Part shown: positions 43,647 through 52,577 of the stretch, in pieces
Layout: every line of letters begins with the position of its first letter
Position numbering within the stretch: the stretch's first letter is position 1
Assembly: GCA_013215295.1 (NCBI GenBank)
Contig: JABSOZ010000023.1
Coordinates: 1 to 64,000 of the forward strand
Source: Colwellia sp.
GTDB taxonomy: Bacteria > Pseudomonadota > Gammaproteobacteria > Enterobacterales > Alteromonadaceae
DNA length: 64,000 nucleotides
Direction of reading: 5' to 3'
Notes under the pieces: generated by a model
Database searches by the model: none
Seen by the model: the letters and a program-made list of their open reading frames with translations, nothing else
Told to the model about the DNA's origin: nothing
Program-made: the position numbers and the translations under genes

Positions 43647-44975
43647 TTAATTAGCGAGCTTATTTAAATTTAACGATACTTGTACCAATAATAAGCACCC
43701 TGTTACGCCAAGCCCGATGGCAATACCCATCCATATGCCTTGTAATTGAAATGTCTGCATTAAATACCAGGCGGCAGGTAGACCTGCCAACAAATAACCA
43801 ACACCTGTGATCACTGCCGGAGCAAATACTATTTTCATACCACGTAGAATATTTAGTCCGGTTAACTGCCAAGAATCAACAACAAAACAGGCGGCGGCCA
43901 CTAACATTAAACTTGGTAAAATATCCACCAGTTCCGTAAATAGCGCATCGCCTGGTTTAGCAAACCACTGCGACAGCCATTCAGGATTAATGGTGAACAT
44001 CAGGCCTATCACTACACTTGATGCGGTAGTCAAGATCAAACCATTACGTGCGATGTGAATGATAGTTTGCTTGTCTTTTTTACTACCGAATTGGTTACCT
44101 ACTAAAATGGAGGTTGCCTGAGCAAAACCATAAGAAATACACCATGAAAAGCTTAATATTTGTAAAGCGATTTGATGCGCGGCGAGTGATACAGCACCTA
44201 ATGTACCGGCCATCAAACCAGCACCGGAAATTAATGCAAATTCCGTCAATGTTGCCAAAGCCACAAATGATCCCATAAGTATTAAGGGTTTAACGGTGTT
44301 TAGTTTATATTCAAACCATTTAGTCCAAGGTTTGTACGGCAAAAACTGTGGTTGGCGAAATAACCACACGCCGTAACTTATAGCCATCAACCAAGCAGCT
44401 AATGAAGTACCGTAACCGATACCAACAATGCCAAAATCTAGTACAAATGCCAACACATAGCTAAAAATAATATTTAACATTACTGTGATCACCGAAGCCC
44501 ACAAAACAGAACGAGGAGCGCCAAAGCTCACTGCCAGTCCACGAAATACCACGATCAACAAGTTAGGTAACATTGACCACTTTAATGCATGCAAATAGAG
44601 CATACTAAGTTCAATGATCTCGGCTTGTTGCCCAGACATTTTTAATAAAGTAGGTAAAAAATAAAACAAGGGTAACAAGGCGATACTTATCAATGTAGAT
44701 AATAAAATGGCACCTTTTAAAATCCCTCTAATTTCAGCATCATTGCCAGCATTATGTTGTTTTTCACCATAGGCTATTGCTAATAGATTGGTAACCGCTC
44801 CTATTAGGCTCATGACAACAATAAAGATAAAACCAAAAACAGAACCAGCAAGCCCTCCAGCAGCCATGGTAATAACACCAATACGTGCCATCATCCAAAT
44901 ATCTGAAATTACCATTAATTGCGCGACTAACTGTGAAATGATTAAAGGTACTGCAAACTTAGCAAGCTGCCTCAC
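43647..44975 (-). CDS. MATE-family multidrug efflux transporter
   Basis: A 442-residue inner-membrane protein with about twelve hydrophobic segments, typical of MATE sodium- or proton-coupled drug exporters. MATE features include the N-terminal RQLAKFAVPLIISQLVAQLMVISDIWMMARIG and AAHQIALQILSFSW in the second half. Which substrates it exports cannot be read from sequence. It is divergent from the LysR regulator at 45081, which is the likely controller. A weak inverted repeat (TATTGG...CCAATCT) lies between them. Confidence 0.9.
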   Translation of the reverse strand: MRQLAKFAVPLIISQLVAQLMVISDIWMMARIGVITMAAGGLAGSVFGFIFIVVMSLIGAVTNLLAIAYGEKQHNAGNDAEIRGILKGAILLSTLISIALLPLFYFLPTLLKMSGQQAEIIELSMLYLHALKWSMLPNLLIVVFRGLAVSFGAPRSVLWASVITVMLNIIFSYVLAFVLDFGIVGIGYGTSLAAWLMAISYGVWLFRQPQFLPYKPWTKWFEYKLNTVKPLILMGSFVALATLTEFALISGAGLMAGTLGAVSLAAHQIALQILSFSWCISYGFAQATSILVGNQFGSKKDKQTIIHIARNGLILTTASSVVIGLMFTINPEWLSQWFAKPGDALFTELVDILPSLMLVAAACFVVDSWQLTGLNILRGMKIVFAPAVITGVGYLLAGLPAAWYLMQTFQLQGIWMGIAIGLGVTGCLLLVQVSLNLNKLAN

Positions 44976-45080
44976 GTTTATCCCCTTATATTTTGTGAAC
45001 TTTGTTCAATAGCTACAAATTAAATGAATCTATATTGGTTTTCAAACGAGTAATATGCCAATCTAGGATGCATAAAACTC

Positions 45081-46097
45081 ATGTCAATTGATATTCACGA
45101 GAAAAACATGCAACGCCATGCACTTAAGCGCCACTTGAATCTTCCGCATTCCTTAAATACCTTGCGAGTATTTGAAGCTGCCGCCCGATATTTAAGTTTT
45201 ACGCATGCGGCCACCGAACTTAATGTCACTCAAAGTGCGGTAAGCCGACAAATACGCCAACTTGAAGATAATCTGGGCTTTAGTTTATTTAATCGTTTGC
45301 ATCGAGCTTTGGAACTAACCAATGAAGGCAGTGAATTGTCAATGCTGTTATCGAGACAATTTGGTGAATTAAACCGAGCAATTTATCAATTGGCCCCTTC
45401 GCTGCAAAGTGAACTTAAAATCAAAGTGGAAACCAGTTTGGCAGCGCGATGGTTAGTTCCTCGGCTACATAAATTTAGAAAACGCTACCCAAACCTACAA
45501 GTGAACTTAACGCTGGCTTGGTTTCAAGCTGGGGTAAACATCAATCTGGAAAGTGGCGGTTATGATGTTGCTCTCTTTGGTGAAAAATATCCTGATGCTC
45601 GATATGCCGAAAATAAACTACGCTGTGAATATATGGCGCCGATTTATCATTCATCACTTTGTGAAGACCAGCAACACCTCACGGTTCAACAAGCCATTGA
45701 TCATGTTCACATTCATCCGACAGAAGACAGATCTGACTGGAAACAATGGTTAGCATTAACAGACAATAATGATCAAAGCCTAGACAAAGGCATAACCTTC
45801 AACAGTTTAGATTTAGCTATTATTGCCGCAACGGCGGGTGAAGGCGTAGCTATGATGGATTTAATGTTGATATTGGATGAACTGGAACAAAACGACCTTT
45901 TGCTACCCAAGCGGGTACAAATCACGCAGAGCCCTTGGCAGTATTACTACTATGTTGCCCCGCAAACCAATGCCATTGATGATATTAGTCTCTTTATTGC
46001 TTGGTTAGCAGAAGAGTTCAGCCAAGACCAACAAAGATTGATTAAACTCGCCAGCGAAAATGATTGGTCTATGCCTAATGTTAATAATAGCCTTTAG
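45081..46097 (+). CDS. LysR-family transcriptional regulator (GcvA-like)
   Basis: A 338-residue LysR regulator. The winged helix covers about 20-80 (LNTLRVFEAAARYLSFTHAATELNVTQSAVSRQIRQLE), followed by a substrate-binding domain (90-300). The N-terminal phrase and the domain style match the GcvA-type group. It is divergent from the MATE gene, the usual arrangement for a regulator and its target. An internal ATG at 45108 is an alternative start. The inducer is unknown. Confidence 0.88.
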   Translation: MSIDIHEKNMQRHALKRHLNLPHSLNTLRVFEAAARYLSFTHAATELNVTQSAVSRQIRQLEDNLGFSLFNRLHRALELTNEGSELSMLLSRQFGELNRAIYQLAPSLQSELKIKVETSLAARWLVPRLHKFRKRYPNLQVNLTLAWFQAGVNINLESGGYDVALFGEKYPDARYAENKLRCEYMAPIYHSSLCEDQQHLTVQQAIDHVHIHPTEDRSDWKQWLALTDNNDQSLDKGITFNSLDLAIIAATAGEGVAMMDLMLILDELEQNDLLLPKRVQITQSPWQYYYYVAPQTNAIDDISLFIAWLAEEFSQDQQRLIKLASENDWSMPNVNNSL

Positions 46098-46183
46098 TAG
46101 GATTATCATCACTTAAGTGCATCTAGCCAATACTAACCGTATAATGAGCTATCACTTTTATTTTACCTTTAAAATCAGATTTA

Positions 46184-46813
46184 ATGCCAAATAATGACCA
46201 AACCTGTTTAACAGAAGTCTCACAGCCAATACATACTCACCAGCATTTCAAAATATTTAAGCCCTATGGTTTTTTAAGTCAGTTTGTACCTGAAAAACGA
46301 AAGAAGAAACGTCTGCTAGGCGAGTTATTTAACTTCCCCGATAAAACCATGGCGATTGGTCGATTAGATCACGACTCAGAAGGTTTATTGTTACTCACCA
46401 CCGACGGTATGATTAGCTATAAAGTGAGAAGCAAAGATATAGAGAAAGAATATTTCGTGCAAGTAGACGGAGTCATCACAGCTCAAGCAATATCATTGTT
46501 ACAAACGGGAGTTGAGATTGGTATTAATTGCACGACTTATTTAACCCTGCCTTGTAAAGCTGCCAAGTTAGACTGTAGCCCTCAACTTCCCACGCGTGGT
46601 CGTAAAATTCGTGACCCAAAACATGGCCCTACTAGCTGGATTTCTATCACACTGTGTGAAGGAAAAAACCGTCAGATACGAAAAATGACCGCGGCTGTAG
46701 GCTTTGCTACATTAAGACTGGTAAGAGTTCGAATTGGTGATATTCATATCGATAACATGACCGCCGGTGAAGTTGTTCCACTTACTAATTTTGACGCCAG
46801 ATTTAATCGCTAA
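46184..46813 (+). CDS. RsuA-family 23S rRNA pseudouridine synthase (RluE-like)
   Basis: A 209-residue pseudouridine synthase of the RsuA family. The catalytic Asp is in IGRLDHDSEGLLLLT, with KEYFVQV, and EGKNRQIRKMTAAVG. There is no N-terminal S4 domain, as in RluE, which makes pseudouridine 2457 in 23S rRNA; the exact target is inferred. Length agrees with RluE. The ATG is at 46184. A transposase relic begins 16 bp after the stop. Confidence 0.85.
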   Translation: MPNNDQTCLTEVSQPIHTHQHFKIFKPYGFLSQFVPEKRKKKRLLGELFNFPDKTMAIGRLDHDSEGLLLLTTDGMISYKVRSKDIEKEYFVQVDGVITAQAISLLQTGVEIGINCTTYLTLPCKAAKLDCSPQLPTRGRKIRDPKHGPTSWISITLCEGKNRQIRKMTAAVGFATLRLVRVRIGDIHIDNMTAGEVVPLTNFDARFNR

Positions 46814-46828
46814 AGATACGGTTTATTA

Positions 46829-47361
46829 AGATGTGCGGGTCGAATGCTGCCTGATGATCCGACAGGTTTCAAGTTACCTGTGCGTCAAACTGAAGTCTTT
46901 ATGTGCTCAGTGGTTGGTATTATGGGGCTTGATTTATCAATTCCAGATTATAACTGCATCAGTAAGCGCTGTATTGACTTAAACTCAAGAGGCTGATCGA
47001 TAGAATCGAACCAGGATCATATTTCCTTGTCGATAGCACTGGACTTAAAGTTTACGTTAAAGACAAGTGCCATCAGGTAAAAAACAAAGTTAAGGCCCTG
47101 CATAGCTGATGTAAACTGCACTTGGTTGTTGATGGAAATCTTCAGAACCTTGCCAGTGATTTAACCGAAAAGTCCGTTTGGGGACACAATAGTTTTAGCT
47201 GGCTTATCGAGTCGAATTCAAGGTTTAAAACCTTCTTGAGTAATGGTGCCTACGACAGAGATACTCTTTATCGACAAGTTATCTCAGCAAAAAACAAAAA
47301 CTGCGGTTTCCGTGTGAGTACTAAATATCATGACCGGTATGGGTATGCCGGTATCGATTAA
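46829..47361 (+). pseudogene. IS5-family (IS903-like) transposase relic
   Basis: Two frames together give a decayed DDE transposase. Frame one (46829-46996) reads LPVRQTEVFMCSVVGIMGLDL then stops at TGA. After a frameshift, the second part (47014-47361) reads FLVDSTGLKVYVKDK, an in-frame TGA at 47107, CKLHLVVDG, and GAYDRDTLYRQV, recalling the DSTGLKVYG and DGAYDT motifs of IS903-like elements. Both N- and C-terminal ends are missing. No terminal inverted repeats were found. It is dead and marks an old insertion. Confidence 0.75.
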
Positions 47362-47484
47362 AATGGTGTAAAAGTCATTGATATTTAGTGGACTTACGGC
47401 CTAAAATTTAATTAATTCAACAACCCATATAAATACCACAATCATACATGCGGGGTGTTTTGTTTTTTCTTTGTTATCTGCCAG

Positions 47485-50400
47485 TCAAAAAAATTCACTT
47501 TCTTTTGTTAATAAAGAAATACAAGCGTTAACTTCATCATCAATATTTACGACTAAGCGCGCTATATCACCTTTATTATTTATTGCTGAGTCCAGATACT
47601 TTGCTTTATCTTCTATGATCATAGCTCCAATATTGGACGCAGATTCACGAATAACACGCGTAAGCTGACGAATTGTATCAATATCACTAACCGCCATTGC
47701 TTCTTTAAGATTTACAACATGCACTGGAATGTCATGAATAAAATGAGCAACTAATTTTTTAAGTAACGCTTCATTATTTCTAACTCTTTTTAGCACTATG
47801 TCTTTATTCCAAGTTAATAGAATAGGTGCTGATTGAAGTTTGCTCTCTTGCTCTCCCGTGATAGTTAATTTGGCAATTTTTTTAGAATTTTCATTTGCTT
47901 GCTTAAGGTGACTACCGTGAAGCAACTCGTCGTTCTCTTTTCGGTCTGTGCATGTCTTAGCTTTCGGTAATATCTCTTGAGCTTGCCAATGCTTAAGTTT
48001 CACCAGTAACTTGTCTGTATTGATAGGTTTAGTCAAATAATCACTCATACCCGCATCCAAACACTTATCTTTATCGCCTTTCATAGCGTTAGCTGTCATA
48101 GCAATAATTGGAATATTAATATACTGCTGGCCTGCTGAACCTTTTCTAATGTTTTTTGATGTCTGGTAGCCATCCATTTCAGGCATTTGACAGTCCATTA
48201 ATACTATGGTGTAAGATGATTTTTCAGGGGTATCAGCTAACATTTTTAAAGCCTCAACGCCATGGTTAGCAATATCGGCTGTTAAATTAAATTGTTTTAA
48301 AACGGCCAATGCTACCAGTTGGTTTATTCGATTATCCTCAACTAGCAACACTCTCATTTTTTCTGACCATTGCGGAATAGAAGTATCACACTCATTTTTT
48401 TCATCCTTGAGTGTTTCTAAATAATCATGAGTAACTAACGGCACAGCGTGTGCCAAAGCCTCGCTATCATCAACCACAACAGCAAGTCCTTTAAATAAAT
48501 CTGATGTAGTCGCAGGTTTAGGAAAAAAGGCGCTAAAACCTAATTTAGCAAAATATTCGGGGCCATTACCTTGCGAGATAGATGTCATCATGACAAGTTT
48601 CATTTTGCTATAGCAAGGATCTTCCCTAAGGGTTTTCCCTAAGGTTGCACCATCCATTTTAGGCATTTGCATATCTATAAAAGCAACATCAAATAATGGT
48701 TTGTCTGGATCCATTATTACTTGCTGACAAAGAGATAAAGCCTGCTCCGCACTTTTAGCTTCGGTAACGCTAGCCCCCCAGTGCTCTAATTGTTTACGTA
48801 ATACTTCTCTATTCGTCTCATTATCATCAACAATTAATAAATTTAACAGACTGGTATCAACTTTTGGCTGTACCAATAAAGATCTGTGGCTCACTTCAAG
48901 CGATATATCAAACATAAAAACACTGCCTTTACCGACAACACTTTTAACGCTTATTTTTCCGCCCATCAATTCTACTAATTTTTGTGAAATGGATAACCCT
49001 AATCCTGTACCACCATACTTTCTAGTTGTTGACGCATCCACTTGTGTGAAAGCCGTAAATAAGTTGTCAATTTTATCTTTTGGAATACCTATTCCTGTGT
49101 CTTCAACTTCAAAATGTAGTACTAAATTATTACCCTCATGATTCAGCGATTTAGCACGAATAATTATTTCACCATCATGTGTAAATTTAATTGAATTGCC
49201 GACAATATTAGTAAAAACTTGTCGAATTCGTCCAGGATCTCCTTTAAGCATTGAATGCTCAATTTGCATGACATCGAGTATTATTTCTAGCTTTTTTTCC
49301 TGGGCGGTAAGTGCCATTGATTCGGCAAATTCACCCAACATATCTCGAATATTAAAATCAATAATTTCTAGTTCTAATTTACCCGCTTCCACTTTAGAAA
49401 AATCAAGGATATCGTTAATCAACATCAAAAGAGACTCTGCACTTGATTGGGCAATTTGCGCTTTATGTTCTTGCTCTGATGATAAAGTGCCATCAAGTAA
49501 TAAACCTAACATACCTAGAACACCATTCATTGGTGTTCTAATTTCATGGCTCATACTCGCTAAAAACTCACTTTTTAACTTACTATTTTGCAGTGCTGTT
49601 AATGACGCCTTCTTCATTAATACCCGAGTATTTTCGCGTACTATTGCTGATGAAAAAATCAAGGATATGTCATCTAATATATGACGTTGTTCATCATCAA
49701 GACCCGCTGAAACTTCGATAAGAAGTACACCGAGAAGATTCTGATTTTTAGTGCTTTTGGTAAGTAAAGGCAGCAGAAATAAACCACCTTTTTCATTAGC
49801 ATTACTATACTTAGATGAAATATTTTCTTGATAGATAAGCCGACTACTCTGATAAATTGGTTGGCTAATATCTCTAATATATTGACTATATTCTGGACAG
49901 AACACTGTTTCACGAGCTAGGTATCCCGCGTAGGTATAAATGCGATTTTTTAACCCTTCTTTATTGGTTAAAATAACGGTCGCTTGACCTTTTACTCCTA
50001 ACGAAGTTAGGTTAAATATTTCTTTTATCGCATTATTGAAACGTTTTTTCATAATGCCTTGTCCTGACATTATGCTAGTAATAGCGAGTTTAACTTTAGT
50101 TACTTGCTCTAATTGTTGTTTATGTTTTTCAACTAGTTTTTTCTGTGTTATATCCCTAAACATGGTATTAAAATAAATATCTCCATCGATATTTATAGTA
50201 GTCATTGTTACTTCAACATCAAAAACATCACCGTTACTACGTACTCCTTTAGTTTCAATTGGGCGGTTAAAGCGCTTAAGAACTCCAGTTTCAATATATA
50301 AAGAAATACTTTCAAGATAATCATCGACAGTTTCTGGTGATACAAGTGAAACAAAGCTCTTTCCTTTTATTTCAGACACACTTATCCCATACATTTTTTC

Positions 50401-51315
50401 AGCTGCCGGATTAAACGATTGAATAATACCTTGTTGATCGAACATAACAATTGCATCCGCGACTGAATCAAAAACGCCCCTAGCAAACGCTTCACTACGA
50501 GCGAGACCAAGTTCAGTCGTTTTTAGTTTTGTAATATCCAGTAACGTACCTATCATACGACTAGGAAAACGATGTTCATTGCGTTCTACTAGTTTCCCTG
50601 TGTCGATCACCCACACCCAATGACCATCTTTATGCTTGACCCGTAATTCACATGTATAGGGAACAGCTGAGTCATCAAAATGTTTTTCAATACTCTGCAT
50701 TGAAAGTGATAAGTCATCTGGGTGAATCATTTCTTTCCAGCTTTCTATATCAAAATCTTCAATTTCATCTTTTTGATATCCTGCAATGGCGAACCAGCTT
50801 TCATTGCAAAATATTTCTCCTGTTAGAATACGCCAATCCCAAACACCTACAGCGGTAGTATTTAAAACAAGTTCAAGCTGACTTTTACTTTCATCTAGTT
50901 GCTTTAGATACATTTCTGACTCTTGAGTTGAGCGTTTCAAGCATTCTTTATAATTTTTATTACTATCGAGTAGTTGGTTGAATGATTGAGTAAATTCACC
51001 TATTTCATTACTGCCTTGAATAACTATGTGTTCGCTCTCTTCATTGTTATATTTTGATCTCGCCGCATCAGTTAACTGTATTAATGGCTTCGTTATTTTT
51101 TTTGATAGGTAAAAGGCAATAACGACAATGCTAACAGCCGTAGAAATGAGTAATCCAATAACAAGGGGGGTTATCGTGATGACTAAATTTTGGGTGGAAG
51201 ATAGTACGAAGGTAAATAATAAAGGAGTAAAAGATAAAAGTAACAAATACAGAAATAACGTTTTAGTTAAACTTTTGTTTAATTTAAATAGCCTATTTTT
51301 TATCACTCTGTGCAT
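47485..51315 (-). CDS. Hybrid sensor kinase with two receivers and a degenerate HPt-like domain
   Basis: A 1276-residue multidomain sensor. In order: two transmembrane segments (about 18-40 and 45-71), HAMP (72-125), PAS (140-265), PAS (270-395), a GAF-like region (400-560), HisKA with phospho-His590 (ASMSHEIRTP), HATPase (690-808), receiver 1 with Asp881 (FIDMQMP), receiver 2 with Asp1041 (LMDCQMP), and an HPt-like C-terminal domain (1165-1276). In the last, the usual AHxLKGSAGNIGA is TRVIRESASNIGA, so Arg1220 replaces the phosphorylated His. No separate response regulator is adjacent. Input is unknown. The ATG is at 51315. Confidence 0.88.
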   Translation of the reverse strand: MHRVIKNRLFKLNKSLTKTLFLYLLLLSFTPLLFTFVLSSTQNLVITITPLVIGLLISTAVSIVVIAFYLSKKITKPLIQLTDAARSKYNNEESEHIVIQGSNEIGEFTQSFNQLLDSNKNYKECLKRSTQESEMYLKQLDESKSQLELVLNTTAVGVWDWRILTGEIFCNESWFAIAGYQKDEIEDFDIESWKEMIHPDDLSLSMQSIEKHFDDSAVPYTCELRVKHKDGHWVWVIDTGKLVERNEHRFPSRMIGTLLDITKLKTTELGLARSEAFARGVFDSVADAIVMFDQQGIIQSFNPAAEKMYGISVSEIKGKSFVSLVSPETVDDYLESISLYIETGVLKRFNRPIETKGVRSNGDVFDVEVTMTTINIDGDIYFNTMFRDITQKKLVEKHKQQLEQVTKVKLAITSIMSGQGIMKKRFNNAIKEIFNLTSLGVKGQATVILTNKEGLKNRIYTYAGYLARETVFCPEYSQYIRDISQPIYQSSRLIYQENISSKYSNANEKGGLFLLPLLTKSTKNQNLLGVLLIEVSAGLDDEQRHILDDISLIFSSAIVRENTRVLMKKASLTALQNSKLKSEFLASMSHEIRTPMNGVLGMLGLLLDGTLSSEQEHKAQIAQSSAESLLMLINDILDFSKVEAGKLELEIIDFNIRDMLGEFAESMALTAQEKKLEIILDVMQIEHSMLKGDPGRIRQVFTNIVGNSIKFTHDGEIIIRAKSLNHEGNNLVLHFEVEDTGIGIPKDKIDNLFTAFTQVDASTTRKYGGTGLGLSISQKLVELMGGKISVKSVVGKGSVFMFDISLEVSHRSLLVQPKVDTSLLNLLIVDDNETNREVLRKQLEHWGASVTEAKSAEQALSLCQQVIMDPDKPLFDVAFIDMQMPKMDGATLGKTLREDPCYSKMKLVMMTSISQGNGPEYFAKLGFSAFFPKPATTSDLFKGLAVVVDDSEALAHAVPLVTHDYLETLKDEKNECDTSIPQWSEKMRVLLVEDNRINQLVALAVLKQFNLTADIANHGVEALKMLADTPEKSSYTIVLMDCQMPEMDGYQTSKNIRKGSAGQQYINIPIIAMTANAMKGDKDKCLDAGMSDYLTKPINTDKLLVKLKHWQAQEILPKAKTCTDRKENDELLHGSHLKQANENSKKIAKLTITGEQESKLQSAPILLTWNKDIVLKRVRNNEALLKKLVAHFIHDIPVHVVNLKEAMAVSDIDTIRQLTRVIRESASNIGAMIIEDKAKYLDSAINNKGDIARLVVNIDDEVNACISLLTKESEFF

Positions 51316-51513
51316 GGTTTAAAATATGAGTCTAAAACGTATGAAGTTATGAGTGTAGTTCCATATTGTAAAAATACTTAGATAATACAAGTTAATCTTT
51401 ATCTATTATTGACTGGTTCTCCGAAAAACATTAATCATACATTAGCTGTTTTGACCTAGGCATAATGAACATATGTGATGTATTCATGATTAAACGTTAA
51501 CTGTAGTGACTAA

Positions 51514-51831
51514 GTGATTTTAGCCACTAGAATTATTGAAATATATAATCACGAAATAAGTATCGGCAATAAACGCTGTGGGTTTGAAACTAAGTTAATT
51601 GTTAATATTGAGGAACAAGTAAGGGACGAACCACATCACGATTCACTCAAAGAAATTCAAAAAGGGGTCAGCCAGGGATTAAAATGGAATCAAATACATG
51701 TTTTAGGTGAGGCATAATCTGCAAAAAAAATCGCTGATAAGCTAAATGTATGTGATCGATATGTTTGCCAATACATAAGACTAGCTTACTTATCTCCTGA
51801 TATTAAAAACGTGTTTTTAAGGGGGATATAA
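51514..51831 (+). pseudogene. C-terminal relic of a site-specific recombinase
   Basis: The frame from GTG 51514 runs 67 codons to TAA 51715-51717 and continues in the same frame for another 37 codons to 51831. The joined text (DSLKEIQKGVSQGLKW...GEA, stop, SAKKIADKLNVCDRYVCQYIRLAYLSPDIKNVFLRG) matches the C-terminal helix-turn-helix segment of large phage/rhizobial-type recombinases (..VSERYVSRLLPLAFLAPDIVEAIL..). The 5' catalytic part is absent. It lies next to tRNA-Ser, a common integration locus. The family assignment is from memory. Confidence 0.5.
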
Positions 51832-51942
51832 ACAAAAAAGGCTTAACGTGGAGAGGATAAATCTAATCTTTGTAGCATACATCCATATGATTTTTAAACA
51901 CTTAGCTCGATTAACTAAGCGAACTCAAGGACAGAACACACA

Positions 51943-52120
51943 ATGTGGCGGTGAAATAGAGGTTTAAACTCTACTCGAAGGTTTTCTGCTATTAACCCAT
52001 TATCTAACTATTATAAATAGCAGAAAGCAAAAAACCGCTAATCTTTCAATTAGCGGTTTTTTTAATGTGGCGGTGAGATAAAGATTTGAACTCTACTCAA
52101 AGGATTGGCGCTATAAACCC
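51943..52120 (-). repeat. Two decayed copies of the tRNA-Ser 3' end (rtT-like)
   Basis: The last 28 bases of tRNA-Ser (52182-52209 on the plus strand) recur at 52068-52095 (27 of 28) and at 51946-51973 (25 of 28). Past that point the two relics resemble each other (CTCRAAGG...GCTATWAACCC) and not the gene. Periods are 114 and 122 bp, and each tRNA end is followed by CATT and, for the gene and the first relic, by an AAACCGC...GCGGTTT terminator. A hairpin TTTCTGCTATT/AATAGCAGAAA (51983-52026) lies in the outer relic. Both fail to fold as tRNAs. Confidence 0.75.
52029..52063. terminator. Bidirectional terminator between tRNA-Ser relics
   Basis: AAAAAACCGCTAAT pairs perfectly with ATTAGCGGTTTTTT around a 6-base loop (CTTTCA), with A and T runs on both sides. 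It closely resembles the terminator after the intact tRNA-Ser, consistent with repeated duplication of the tRNA 3' end together with its terminator. Confidence 0.85.
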
Positions 52121-52139
52121 ACACAATAAATTAAACTCG

Positions 52140-52172
52140 AAAAAAAACCGCGACTCGTTAAAGTTGCGGTTT
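52140..52172 (-). terminator. Terminator of tRNA-Ser
   Basis: AAACCGCGAC (52145-52154) pairs with GTTGCGGTTT (52163-52172), one G-T wobble, 8-base loop; a run of T follows on the minus strand. It begins 10 bp after the tRNA 3' end. Confidence 0.85.
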
Positions 52173-52181
52173 CTTAGAATG

Positions 52182-52271
52182 TGGCGGTGAGATAGAGATT
52201 TGAACTCTAGGACGGGATAAACCGTCGCTGGTTTTCAAGACCAGTGCTTTCGACCACTCAGCCATCTCACC
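52182..52271 (-). tRNA. tRNA-Ser (TGA)
   Basis: A 90-nt type II tRNA with encoded CCA. The acceptor stem is GGTGAGA/TCTCACC, the anticodon stem CTGGT/ACCAG with loop CTTGAAA, giving anticodon TGA (plus-strand TCA at 52235-52237). The long variable arm (CGACGGTTTATCCCGTC) is typical of serine tRNA. Confidence 0.95.
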
Positions 52272-52311
52272 TGAATGTTTCAAAACAATTGCTTGCTTCA
52301 AGACGGGGCGA

Positions 52312-52340
52312 ATATTAAGACCTGCAATAACATTTGTAAA
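52312..52340 (-). promoter_or_regulatory. tRNA-Ser promoter with GC-rich discriminator
   Basis: Read on the minus strand, TTTACA (52340-52335), a 17-bp spacer and TAATAT (52317-52312) are followed by TCGCCCCG. The -10 and discriminator match those of tRNA-fMet (CTTAATATWCGCCYCG), which supports both promoters. Confidence 0.7.
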
Positions 52341-52491
52341 GCACTAATTTTACTATTTCTTCTTTATGTTCAATAAACAATCAAGTGTGAGAAAAAAACA
52401 GCTTTTTACTCAGAAACAAAGGTCTATTGTTCATTCTAGACTCTCATTTCGAATTACCTAACTTAAATCCTTTATACTTATATCATGCTGA

Positions 52492-52536
52492 ATACGTATG
52501 TAATTTGTTGTGTCCATTTTTCGGTTGTGATTATAT
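52492..52536 (+). promoter_or_regulatory. Promoter and LacI-type operator of the MFS gene
   Basis: ATACGTATGTA (52492-52502) is followed after 5 bp by TTGTGT (52508-52513), a 17-bp spacer and TTATAT (52531-52536). The 19-bp block ATACGTATGTAATTTGTTG matches the glg promoter block at 17 of 19 positions. The operator lies upstream of the -35, which would fit activation or mixed control by the LacI regulator at 54147. Confidence 0.6.
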
Positions 52537-52577
52537 AAGTTCATCATGCGCTTTTAATACCATAAGAAAAATAATAA

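Noticed and set aside
47122-47361. 79-codon ORF as a separate gene
   Set aside because: It is the surviving 3' frame of the IS5-family transposase relic, not an independent gene.
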